64,000 nucleotides of DNA from Peptoniphilus faecalis (GTDB taxonomy: Bacteria; Bacillota; Clostridia; Tissierellales; Peptoniphilaceae), in NCBI RefSeq assembly GCF_012976305.1, contig NZ_JABDSR010000002.1, forward strand, positions 1 to 64,000, in the 5' to 3' direction. Made by a program: the position numbers and the translations under genes. The notes under the pieces were generated by a model. The model had not been told where the DNA came from. It saw nothing but the letters and a program-made list of their open reading frames with translations, and did no database searches. Shown here in pieces: positions 53,164 to 61,010 of this stretch. How positions within the stretch are numbered: position 1 is the first letter of the stretch; the number at the start of each line of letters is the position of its first letter.

Positions 53164-54081
53164 TTGGAAAAAGAAACTGATTTTAAGGGACTCTTTAGGC
53201 TTTTTACAAGGTCTATAATTATTTCCATGATTGGAATGATTTTTCCCTTTTTTTATATTTTATTTCCTTCTATGTATGTAGTTGAATCTGTAAAAGAAGG
53301 AATTATGAAAGTGATGGCGACTTTAATTGCAGTTGTCCTCTTAATAGCTGCCCTATTGGGACCCATATATGCAATAATTATTTTTACAATCTTTGGACCT
53401 TTCATCTTGATTTTTCACTATATGATTAGCACCAATAGATCTGTTTCCATGACTATTACGACGACATCTCTTATATTTTTTACATCGATTATGGTTCTAT
53501 TTTTTGCCTTTGGCATAAATAGCGATGTGCTAAATTCAAGGGAAACTATTAACACGATTACAGGTTTCTATACAAATGTCGCAAAGGAAGCGGGACTTTC
53601 TCAAGTTGATTTGTCTAATTTTGCTCAAAGTGCTGAAATTTATTACAAGAGATTTTTGCAAATTCTTCCCTCTGTTTTAATTATTATATCCTTAGTTATT
53701 TCCTATATAACTTACACAACGGCTGGAAGAACATTACTTTCAAGGGGAAAATTTATATTGCAACCTTCCTCTCTTGAATTTTTAAAATTTCCAAAAGAAA
53801 TTCTCATGCTATCAATTGCCACAGTTGCAATACTTTCTTTGGCTGGCGAATATTTTGGATCAAGCGCTCAGATTTTTACATTAAATTTAATGAACTTAGT
53901 TTACTTCATGCTCTTTATAGCAGGTATAAGTGTAGTTAAATTTTTTATGACGAAGTTTGGTTTTAAAAGTTTTTTACAATATCTATTAATTGGTCTATGC
54001 CTTACTATTTCTTCACTCCAAATATTTGTGATGATAATTGGTGCAATTGACCAAATTGTTAACTTTAGAAAAATTAATTAA
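53164..54081 (+). CDS. YybS/DUF2232-family membrane protein
   Basis: A 305-residue integral membrane protein with about eight helices, of the DUF2232 family found immediately before gdpP in many Firmicutes. I choose TTG 53164, eight bases after AGGAG. An ATG 24 bases upstream (53140) lies on a likely -10 box (TGTGGTAAAAT) and has no ribosome binding site, so it is probably not used. The function is unknown. Its fixed place with gdpP, rplI and dnaB suggests a link to cyclic-di-AMP control or the envelope (inference). Confidence 0.78.
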   Translation: MEKETDFKGLFRLFTRSIIISMIGMIFPFFYILFPSMYVVESVKEGIMKVMATLIAVVLLIAALLGPIYAIIIFTIFGPFILIFHYMISTNRSVSMTITTTSLIFFTSIMVLFFAFGINSDVLNSRETINTITGFYTNVAKEAGLSQVDLSNFAQSAEIYYKRFLQILPSVLIIISLVISYITYTTAGRTLLSRGKFILQPSSLEFLKFPKEILMLSIATVAILSLAGEYFGSSAQIFTLNLMNLVYFMLFIAGISVVKFFMTKFGFKSFLQYLLIGLCLTISSLQIFVMIIGAIDQIVNFRKIN

Positions 54082-54092
54082 GTGAGAATAAT

Positions 54093-56090
54093 ATGAAAAA
54101 TAATTATAAAATTAGCGATTTTCTCCCCTATCTTGTCTTTGGAATTGCCCTAGTTATTATTTTAATAATCCTAAATCCATTAATTGGTTTTATTTCAATT
54201 TTGGGTTTTGCTTATATTTTTTATATAACTTATAACAAGATCAATAATAAGAATGCCGAGACTATCAAACACATTGAAAACTTAAATGAACAATTTGATT
54301 CTTTAACTAAAGAAGCAATTTTTGACATGCCCTTTCCCCTTGTAATTACTGATGAAAAGGCAAAAATCTTGTGGTACAACACTCCCTTTATAAATTTATT
54401 TAAGGAAAAGACTTTAATCGATGGCGACCTTGAAAATTTAGTTAAGGATATTGACATCTCAAATATAATAAATAGAAGTGGTGCAAATACACTTCCCATT
54501 GAGATTAACAAGAGCTTTTTTAATGTCTACACAAATATTTGTGAAAATAAATCTAAATCCGCTGACAGCAAATCTGTGCTACTTTATTTTGTAGACAACA
54601 CCGCCTACAAAAATTTAAAGGACAAATACACAGAAGAATATCCAATTATTGCAAAAGTAGAAGTAGACAACTTCTCAGAAGCAATAAGCAGTGCTCCTTC
54701 AGAGATTAGACCTCTTTTAATTGCAGACATTGACTCAACTATCTCTCAATATTTTGAAGAATACGATGCTTTGGTTAAAAAGGCTGACGAAGACTTATAT
54801 TTAGTTGTCATGAATTATAAATCTTTAAATTCCCTTAAAAAAAAGAGATTTGACATACTCGATGATTTAAGAGATTTAAATAAGGGCAACTCAATTCCCA
54901 TTACTTTATCTATTGGAGTTTCTTCCTTTGGGCTTAACTTTAAAGAGGCCTATATGGAAGCTGACTCATCTCTTGACCTTGCACTAGGTCGTGGCGGCGA
55001 CCAAGCCGTTGTAAAAGTCGACGACAATTATGCCTTCTTTGGCGGAAAGTCAAAAGCTGTTGAAAAGAGAAATAAAGTTAAGGCAAGAGTTATTGGCGAA
55101 GCTTTAAAACAATTAATCGACAGATCTGAAAATGTCTACATTATGGGACATCAAAACCCAGATATGGACGCAATTGGTGCGGCTATTGGTTGTCTGCGTG
55201 CAACTTTAAATAGAAATAAAGAAGGTTATATAGTCCTTGAAAAATCCAATCCATCCATCGACAATTTAATCGACAGGATGAAGGAAGAGGAGCCAGAACT
55301 TTACAAAAAAGTCATATCAAGAGAAACGGCAATGAACACCATTAAGCACTCCTCTCTAATAATTTTAGTGGACAATCACAAGCCATCCTTTACTGAATAT
55401 CCAGACCTCTTGAAGGAAACTAGCCAAATAGTAGTAATAGATCACCATAGGAGAGGCAAGGAATTTGTAGAAAATCCCGTCTTGTCCTATGTAGAACCCT
55501 ATGCCTCCTCAACTTGCGAGCTCATAACTGAAATGCTCACTTATATGTCAGAGGATTTAAATTTAACTCATTTTGAGGCAGATGCTCTCATGAGTGGTAT
55601 AGTTGTAGACACAAAAAACTTCTCTTTCCAAACGGGCGTAAGAACCTTTGAAGCTGCCTCAGTTTTAAAAAGAGCTGGTGCAAATATGTTAAAAGTAAAG
55701 GCACTTTTCCAAGATGATTTAGATACTATGCTTTACAGAGCAGATGTAATTCACAACACAAAAATCATTCACGACAATATTGCCGTATCGAGATTTGAAA
55801 AGGAAGCAAAAAATTCTGTATTAGTTGCAGCACAGGCTGCCGATGCCCTTCTCGACATAAATGGCATTGACGCATCCTTTGTGCTTACAATTAATAATGG
55901 CAAAACTCATATTTCAGGCAGATCCCGTGGAGAAGTAGTTTCAGTTCAATTAATTCTTGAAAAAATAGGCGGCGGCGGCCACTTAAATATGGCTGGTGCA
56001 CAAATTGATACACAAGATTTAGACAAAGCAGAAAAGATTTTAATAGAAGCCATAGAAGAATATTTAGAAGAAAATAGAAGCGAGGAATAA
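54093..56090 (+). CDS. gdpP: Cyclic-di-AMP phosphodiesterase GdpP
   Basis: A 665-residue membrane enzyme that degrades the signal c-di-AMP. Two N-terminal helices (residues 10-50) precede a PAS domain ([20 protein letters not shown]), a degenerate GGDEF domain (about 175-305, no GGDEF string) and a DHH-DHHA1 module. The catalytic motifs are [25 protein letters not shown] and, at the end, [12 protein letters not shown]. Its order with yybS, rplI and dnaB is the standard Firmicutes arrangement. It starts at ATG 11 bases after yybS. Confidence 0.95.
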   Translation: MKNNYKISDFLPYLVFGIALVIILIILNPLIGFISILGFAYIFYITYNKINNKNAETIKHIENLNEQFDSLTKEAIFDMPFPLVITDEKAKILWYNTPFINLFKEKTLIDGDLENLVKDIDISNIINRSGANTLPIEINKSFFNVYTNICENKSKSADSKSVLLYFVDNTAYKNLKDKYTEEYPIIAKVEVDNFSEAISSAPSEIRPLLIADIDSTISQYFEEYDALVKKADEDLYLVVMNYKSLNSLKKKRFDILDDLRDLNKGNSIPITLSIGVSSFGLNFKEAYMEADSSLDLALGRGGDQAVVKVDDNYAFFGGKSKAVEKRNKVKARVIGEALKQLIDRSENVYIMGHQNPDMDAIGAAIGCLRATLNRNKEGYIVLEKSNPSIDNLIDRMKEEEPELYKKVISRETAMNTIKHSSLIILVDNHKPSFTEYPDLLKETSQIVVIDHHRRGKEFVENPVLSYVEPYASSTCELITEMLTYMSEDLNLTHFEADALMSGIVVDTKNFSFQTGVRTFEAASVLKRAGANMLKVKALFQDDLDTMLYRADVIHNTKIIHDNIAVSRFEKEAKNSVLVAAQAADALLDINGIDASFVLTINNGKTHISGRSRGEVVSVQLILEKIGGGGHLNMAGAQIDTQDLDKAEKILIEAIEEYLEENRSEE

Positions 56091-56091
56091 C

Positions 56092-56541
56092 ATGAAAATA
56101 ATTTTATTAAAAGACGACAAAAATTTAGGACCAAAGGGAAGCATAGTTAACGCAAAAACTGGCTATGCTAGAAACTTTTTAATCCCAAGAGGAATTGCTA
56201 TTGAAGCTACTCCCGAAAACTTAGAAATTTGGAAGAAAAATAAAATCGAAGAAGAAAAATTAGAAAGGGAAAATCGAGCAAAGGCCAATGAAATTAAGAA
56301 AAAACTCGAACAATTAACCCTTACTATTAAGGCAAAAGCTGGAGAAGGTGGAAGACTTTTTGGTGCAATAACTTCTAGCGACATTGCAAAAAATTTAAAG
56401 AGCGAATATAAAATTGAAGTGGACAAGAAAAAAATCGACTTGTCCGAAAATATTAAAGAAGCTGGAATGAAAAACATCGACATAAAATTATATCCCGATG
56501 TAATTGCAACTTTAAAGGTAAATGTTAGACCGGAATCTTGA
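56092..56541 (+). CDS. rplI: Ribosomal protein L9
   Basis: A 149-residue large-subunit protein. It has the N-terminal globular domain ([35 protein letters not shown]), a long connecting helix and a C-terminal domain ([13 protein letters not shown]), the normal bL9 layout and length. It starts one base after the gdpP stop with GAGGAA before it, and overlaps the region around the dnaB start. It binds 23S rRNA near the L1 stalk base (known). Confidence 0.97.
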   Translation: MKIILLKDDKNLGPKGSIVNAKTGYARNFLIPRGIAIEATPENLEIWKKNKIEEEKLERENRAKANEIKKKLEQLTLTIKAKAGEGGRLFGAITSSDIAKNLKSEYKIEVDKKKIDLSENIKEAGMKNIDIKLYPDVIATLKVNVRPES

Positions 56542-56546
56542 TCGAT

Positions 56547-57902
56547 ATGGATGTAAATGGAGAAAACTTAAATTCTGTTGAAAATTTAAAAATGCCTCCC
56601 CACAATCTTGAAGCAGAGGAATCGGCGCTAGGCTCTATGATGCTTTCAAAAGAAGCAATCACTGCATCTATTGAAATTTTAAAAACAGAGGATTTTTATC
56701 AAGATGCCCATAGAAAAATTTATGACGCAATTTTAAATATCTACAACAGAAATGAGCCTGCAGATGTAATAACTATTGCAGAAGAATTGAAAAAAACTGA
56801 ATCCCTAGAAGAAGTTGGAGGAATAACATATCTCGCCGACTTGTCTTCAAATGTAACAGCTGTTTCAAATATTAGATCCTACTGTGAAATTATTAAGGAA
56901 AAGGGCGTTTTGAGAGAACTAATAAATGCGTCTGATAAAATTATTTCTGCCGCTTATTCATCTGATGCAAGAGCAGACCTTATTATCGAACTTGCAGAAA
57001 AATCTGTCTTTGAAATAACTCAAGACTCAACAAAAAATGGTCTAGTAAATATTAAAAATATTGCCCTAGATTCCTTTGCTGAATTGGAAATGAAGGCACA
57101 AAATCCAAATGCCCTCACTGGACTTACAACTGGTTTTATAGACCTTGATAGAAAAATTTCTGGACTTCAAAAATCTGATTTAATATTACTTGCGGCGAGA
57201 CCTTCCATGGGTAAAACTGCCCTTATGGTAAATATCGCAACTAATGCAGCATTAAGAGGCGGTGCATCAGTTGCCATTTTTTCCCTTGAAATGAGCAAGA
57301 ACCAACTTTTCCAAAGGATTATTTCTTCAAATGCCCATGTAGACCTTCAAAAAGTTATTAGCGGAAACTTAAATGAAGAAGAGTGGACAAAAATAATTAA
57401 CACAATGCCAATTATATCCAATCTAAAAATGGAAATTGACGACACTGCCGGCATCTCTCCTCTGGAACTAAAGGCAAAGTGTAGAAGAATGAAAATAGAA
57501 AAGGGACTTGACTTAATAGTAATCGACTACTTGCAACTTATGCAGATGAATTCTAGAGCTGAATCAAGGCAACAAGAAATTTCTGCAATATCGAGAAACT
57601 TAAAGGCAATTGCAAAGGAACTTGAAGTTCCCGTTATTGCCCTATCACAACTTTCTCGTGCACCTGAACTAAGAACAGATCACAGACCAATTTTGTCTGA
57701 CCTTCGTGAATCTGGTGCCATTGAACAAGATGCAGACATAGTAATGTTTTTGTATAGAGATGAATACTACACAAAGGAAGAATCTGAAAAGCCAAATATT
57801 GGCGAAGTAATCATTGCAAAACACAGAAACGGCCCTACGGGAACTGTTGAGTTGATGTTTAAAAAGGAATTTACAAAATTTTTAAATTTACAAAGAAATT
57901 AA
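56547..57902 (+). CDS. dnaB: Replicative DNA helicase
   Basis: A DnaB hexameric helicase of about 451 residues. The N-terminal helical domain begins MPPHNLEAEESALGSMML. The RecA-like domain carries Walker A ARPSMGKTALM and Walker B LIVIDYLQLM, with SRAPELRTDHRPILSDLRESGAIEQDAD and the DNA-binding loop EFTKFLNL at the end. No intein is present. The start is not certain: ATG 56547 has only a weak ribosome binding site, and TTG 56538 overlaps the rplI stop. Translation is probably coupled to rplI. Confidence 0.95.
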   Translation: MDVNGENLNSVENLKMPPHNLEAEESALGSMMLSKEAITASIEILKTEDFYQDAHRKIYDAILNIYNRNEPADVITIAEELKKTESLEEVGGITYLADLSSNVTAVSNIRSYCEIIKEKGVLRELINASDKIISAAYSSDARADLIIELAEKSVFEITQDSTKNGLVNIKNIALDSFAELEMKAQNPNALTGLTTGFIDLDRKISGLQKSDLILLAARPSMGKTALMVNIATNAALRGGASVAIFSLEMSKNQLFQRIISSNAHVDLQKVISGNLNEEEWTKIINTMPIISNLKMEIDDTAGISPLELKAKCRRMKIEKGLDLIVIDYLQLMQMNSRAESRQQEISAISRNLKAIAKELEVPVIALSQLSRAPELRTDHRPILSDLRESGAIEQDADIVMFLYRDEYYTKEESEKPNIGEVIIAKHRNGPTGTVELMFKKEFTKFLNLQRN

Positions 57903-57906
57903 TAAT

Positions 57907-57937
57907 AAGGCTCTTGTCATTGACGAGGGCCTTATTT
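57907..57937 (+). terminator. Terminator after dnaB
   Basis: AAGGCTCTTGTC (57907-57918) pairs with GACGAGGGCCTT (57922-57933) over a three-base loop, followed by ATTTATC. A TATAAT box at 57953-57958, with TTTATC 17 bases upstream, is the probable uppP promoter. Confidence 0.75.
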
Positions 57938-57989
57938 ATCTTTTCTCAATCAAATGTTATAATAGCTTTGTCAAAAAATGGAGGTAAAT

Positions 57990-58865
57990 ATGATTTCAGA
58001 CATAATAAAAGTAATAGTCCTTGGACTCATCGAAGGGCTGACAGAATTTTTACCTGTTTCATCAACAGGTCATCTTATAATCGCAGATAGCTTTATAAAA
58101 CTTGAGCCAAAGTCCTTTTCCAATGCCTTTAGCGTAATTATACAACTGGGTGCAATATTAGCAGTAGTATATCTCTACTTCTACGATATAAATCCAATTG
58201 CAAGGGGAAAACTTGTGCCAGTAATTGGTGAAGAAAAATATGAAAGTTTATCCTTTAAGGAAAAATTTAAGTATAGAGATCTTGAAACAATGCGACTAAT
58301 TGCAAAAATAATCATTGGATTTTTGCCCGCAGCTTTTTTTGGGTTTTTATTAGACGACTTTATCGACTCACATCTTTTTAATCCAATTACAGTTGCAATT
58401 GCACTTATTGTCTATGGATTTATAATTATTTTTATGGAAAAAAATAATAAAAACAAAGAATTTAAATACAAAAGTTTAAATGACATTGGGCTTAAAACCG
58501 CATTACTAATTGGCTTTTTCCAATGCCTTGCCATGGTTCCCGGAACATCTCGTTCTGCCGCAACAATTATTGGCGCAATGCTACTGGGCTGTTCAAGGAC
58601 AAGCTCCGCAAAATTTTCCTTCTACCTTGCAGTGCCAACTATGCTTGGCGCAACTGCCCTTAAAATTTTAAAAATCGGATTTTCCTTCACCCCTTGGCAA
58701 TGGTTTTTGATAATCCTTGGCGGACTTATTTCTTATATAGTTGCCCTTGTAGTAATTAAAAAATTCCTTGGCTATGTTCGTGAACACGACTTTATTCCCT
58801 TTGGCTATTATAGAATAGTCCTTGGAATAGTAGTTTTATGCCTTGGCTTTTTTAACATTATATAA
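57990..58865 (+). CDS. uppP: Undecaprenyl-diphosphatase
   Basis: A 291-residue membrane phosphatase that recycles undecaprenyl pyrophosphate for cell-wall synthesis, also linked to bacitracin resistance (known). Catalytic regions are EGLTEFLPVSSTGHLII and PGTSRSAATIIGAMLLG, with about eight helices. ATG 57990 follows GGAGG. The ATG at 57978 belongs to that ribosome binding region and is not preferred. A nitrilase gene follows after 12 bases. Confidence 0.95.
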   Translation: MISDIIKVIVLGLIEGLTEFLPVSSTGHLIIADSFIKLEPKSFSNAFSVIIQLGAILAVVYLYFYDINPIARGKLVPVIGEEKYESLSFKEKFKYRDLETMRLIAKIIIGFLPAAFFGFLLDDFIDSHLFNPITVAIALIVYGFIIIFMEKNNKNKEFKYKSLNDIGLKTALLIGFFQCLAMVPGTSRSAATIIGAMLLGCSRTSSAKFSFYLAVPTMLGATALKILKIGFSFTPWQWFLIILGGLISYIVALVVIKKFLGYVREHDFIPFGYYRIVLGIVVLCLGFFNII

Positions 58866-58877
58866 TTTGAGGTTATT

Positions 58878-59672
58878 ATGAAAGATTTTAATGTTGGAAT
58901 AATTCAGTTGCCTGCCACTGGCGACAAAGAAAAAAACTTAAAGACAATGGAAGAATATACATCTTGCGCAAAAAATAAAGGTGCCGATGTAATATGCCTT
59001 CCAGAAATGTGGAACTGCCCCTACCAAAATTCTTACTTCACAAAATTTGCCGAAGAAGATTTTGGAAAGACTTACAAAAAAATGAGTGAAGTGGCAAGGA
59101 AAAATAAAGTCTATTTAATTGGAGGCTCAATCCCAATTAAATCTGGCGAAAAAATTTACAATAGATCCTATGTCTTCGACAAAGAGGGCAAGGAAATTTA
59201 CAGATATTCAAAGATAAATCTCTTTGACATCGAAGGCTATAGGGAGTCTGACACAATTTCTGGCGGCAAATCTCTAGGCGTCTTTGAAACAGAATATGGC
59301 ATCTTTGGCCTTGCAATTTGTTTTGATTTAAGATTTCCCGAGCTCTTCCAAAGTTTTCGCAACTACGGTGCTGAAGTAATTTTTGTGCCATCGACTTTTA
59401 TGAAAAAGACGGGCGAAGTTCACTTTCACCTTTTAAATAGAGCTCGTGCAGTAGACACTCAATGCTATATAGTTTCTCCTGCCATAGCAAGAGATGCCAA
59501 ACTTTCCAAAAATGCCTACGCACATTCCCTATGCGTATCACCAAGTGGCGAAATAATCGCAGACCTTGGCGAAGAAAAAAATCTTGCCATAGTAAAATTA
59601 GAAAATGAAAAAGTAAAAAGAGAAAGAGAAAAACTTCCCCTAGAAGTCTCAAGAAAAAATAGAAAACTATAA
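58878..59672 (+). CDS. Carbon-nitrogen hydrolase (nitrilase superfamily, omega-amidase-like)
   Basis: A 264-residue CN hydrolase with the Glu-Lys-Cys triad: E in CLPEMWNCPY, K in RYSKINLFDIEG and C in AICFDLRFPELF. The CPYQN segment and IARDA insert fit NIT2-type omega-amidases, which hydrolyse alpha-ketoglutaramate or ketosuccinamate to keto-acid and ammonia, and fit glutathione-repair amidases of the same group. Substrate specificity cannot be read directly. It is probably co-transcribed with uppP and ends at a terminator. Confidence 0.85.
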   Translation: MKDFNVGIIQLPATGDKEKNLKTMEEYTSCAKNKGADVICLPEMWNCPYQNSYFTKFAEEDFGKTYKKMSEVARKNKVYLIGGSIPIKSGEKIYNRSYVFDKEGKEIYRYSKINLFDIEGYRESDTISGGKSLGVFETEYGIFGLAICFDLRFPELFQSFRNYGAEVIFVPSTFMKKTGEVHFHLLNRARAVDTQCYIVSPAIARDAKLSKNAYAHSLCVSPSGEIIADLGEEKNLAIVKLENEKVKREREKLPLEVSRKNRKL

Positions 59673-59701
59673 GGACTACCACATTGTGATAGTCCCCTTT
59701 T
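59671..59701. terminator. Bidirectional terminator between nitrilase and sdpI
   Basis: The core GGACTA (59673-59678) pairs with TAGTCC (59690-59695), with a T-run after it. It separates converging genes. Confidence 0.65.
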
Positions 59702-59721
59702 TATTTTTTTATTTTAACTTT

Positions 59722-60363
59722 TTAAATTCCCCTAGTGTAGAGATAAAAGGAATAAATTGTAGGTATGGCTATGGCAAAAATCACAACGCCAAAAATTAAA
59801 GCCTCACTTTTAATAAAGGGATAGGCAAAAAAAGTTAATCCCATCATAATAAATGAAATTCCGCCAATTCTATGAGTTCTCCTCCAATTTTCGTCGCTAT
59901 TTAAAGTCCAAGGAAGCTTAATTCCCATGGTGTAATTTCTCTTTACCTTTGGCATGTAATTTCCAATGACTACAAACAAAATTCCAATTGCTAGAGAAAT
60001 TATAATGCCAGTGTTTACTTCCCTACCTAGTCCATATAAAACTGTTATTACATAGATTACAATCATCATAAGGGGAAAGGTCATCTTAGTAATAGTCATA
60101 AGTAAATTATTTTGCAACCTATTTTTTGGATCATTGTCCAGCATAAAGCAAAGGAAAATATTCATGGCAATTAAAAACAAAGGAACTCCTATCATAGCCT
60201 CAAATTTTGAGCCATAGGCATCTACTTCATTGTTAAAATTCCAGTGAGTAGGAAGTTCTCTTGGCATTTTGTTATAAAAAACTGCACTAAAAAATATTAA
60301 AATAATAATTGATGCAATTATTGAATAAATGCTGCTTTCTCTAAATCTAAACTTATTTTTCAT
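59722..60363 (-). CDS. sdpI: SdpI-family immunity membrane protein
   Basis: A 213-residue membrane protein with about six helices. The DUF1648 start (LPTHWNFNNEVDAYGSKFEAMIGVPLF) and the YTMGIKLPWTLNSDENWRRTHRIGG segment are typical of SdpI. In Bacillus SdpI protects the cell from the toxin SdpC and signals by holding SdpR at the membrane (known). No sdpC or sdpAB is in the window, so this is an orphan immunity pair. It overlaps the sdpR gene by eleven bases. Confidence 0.87.
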   Translation of the reverse strand: MKNKFRFRESSIYSIIASIIILIFFSAVFYNKMPRELPTHWNFNNEVDAYGSKFEAMIGVPLFLIAMNIFLCFMLDNDPKNRLQNNLLMTITKMTFPLMMIVIYVITVLYGLGREVNTGIIISLAIGILFVVIGNYMPKVKRNYTMGIKLPWTLNSDENWRRTHRIGGISFIMMGLTFFAYPFIKSEALIFGVVIFAIAIPTIYSFYLYTRGI

Positions 60364-60628
60364 CTTGACCTCCTTTAAATTTCACAATCCATGTCAAAAT
60401 TTCTTCAAAAACCGAAGTGTTTAGCTCATAATAAATAAAATTTTTTTCTTTAGTTTCGTAAATCAAATCCTGCTCTCTTAAGATCTTTAGGTGATGAGAA
60501 ATTGTTGCCTTTGTTAAATCAAAATTATCGGCGATTTCCCCTGCATTCATCCTGCCATTTTTCCTGAGCATATTTAAAATCTCAAGTCTAACAGGGTCGG
60601 ATAGGGCTTTAAAAGTATTAGAAAACAT
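60353..60628 (-). CDS. sdpR: ArsR-family autorepressor SdpR
   Basis: A 91-residue ArsR/SmtB winged-helix regulator (ALSDPVRLEILNMLRKNGRMNAGEIADNFDLTKATISHHLKILREQDLIYETKEKNFIYYELNTSVFEE). It lacks the cysteine pairs of metal-sensing ArsR members, which fits SdpR. It is the first gene of the pair, with AGAAGGTG before its ATG. The palindrome at 60645-60666, just upstream, is its likely binding site. Confidence 0.87.
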   Translation of the reverse strand: MFSNTFKALSDPVRLEILNMLRKNGRMNAGEIADNFDLTKATISHHLKILREQDLIYETKEKNFIYYELNTSVFEEILTWIVKFKGGQDEK

Positions 60629-60644
60629 AATTCACCTTCTTAAA

Positions 60645-60703
60645 TATTTTGATATCTATCTAAATACTTAATTTTATTATATAGAAATTTTCATAAAAGT
60701 CAA
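60645..60703 (-). promoter_or_regulatory. sdpRI promoter and likely SdpR operator
   Basis: On the minus strand, TTGACT (60698-60703) and TATAAT (60676-60681) are 16 bases apart. The imperfect palindrome TATTTAGATAGATATCAAAA (60645-60666), between start site and ribosome binding site, is the candidate operator. Confidence 0.65.
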
Positions 60704-61010
60704 TTTTGTTTTTTTCAAAATGCTTTTATAGAAAGACCTTGAAAGGGATTAAAAAATTGAATTAGATTAATTTTTCCTTATTATTTTAGTTCTTATTACA
60801 TCTTGCAACTTTAATTTACAAATCTAATAAAATTTGGCTTAGATACAAAAATTTTTTTGCATAATCTTAATTAAACTAGTAAACTTTTTGAATCTTAGAT
60901 GATATAATAAATGTATTTAGATCATTATATAATATAATAAAAGATATTTTAAAAAGGATGTCTCTATATTATAATAATGCTCAGACATTAAAATTTAAAG
61001 GGAGGTATTT
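60704..61010. other. Upstream region of the large surface protein
   Basis: About 307 bases of AT-rich DNA with TATAAT-like boxes near 60903 and 60970 but no convincing -35 box. GGGAGGT precedes the start codon. No structured RNA was recognised. Confidence 0.4.
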
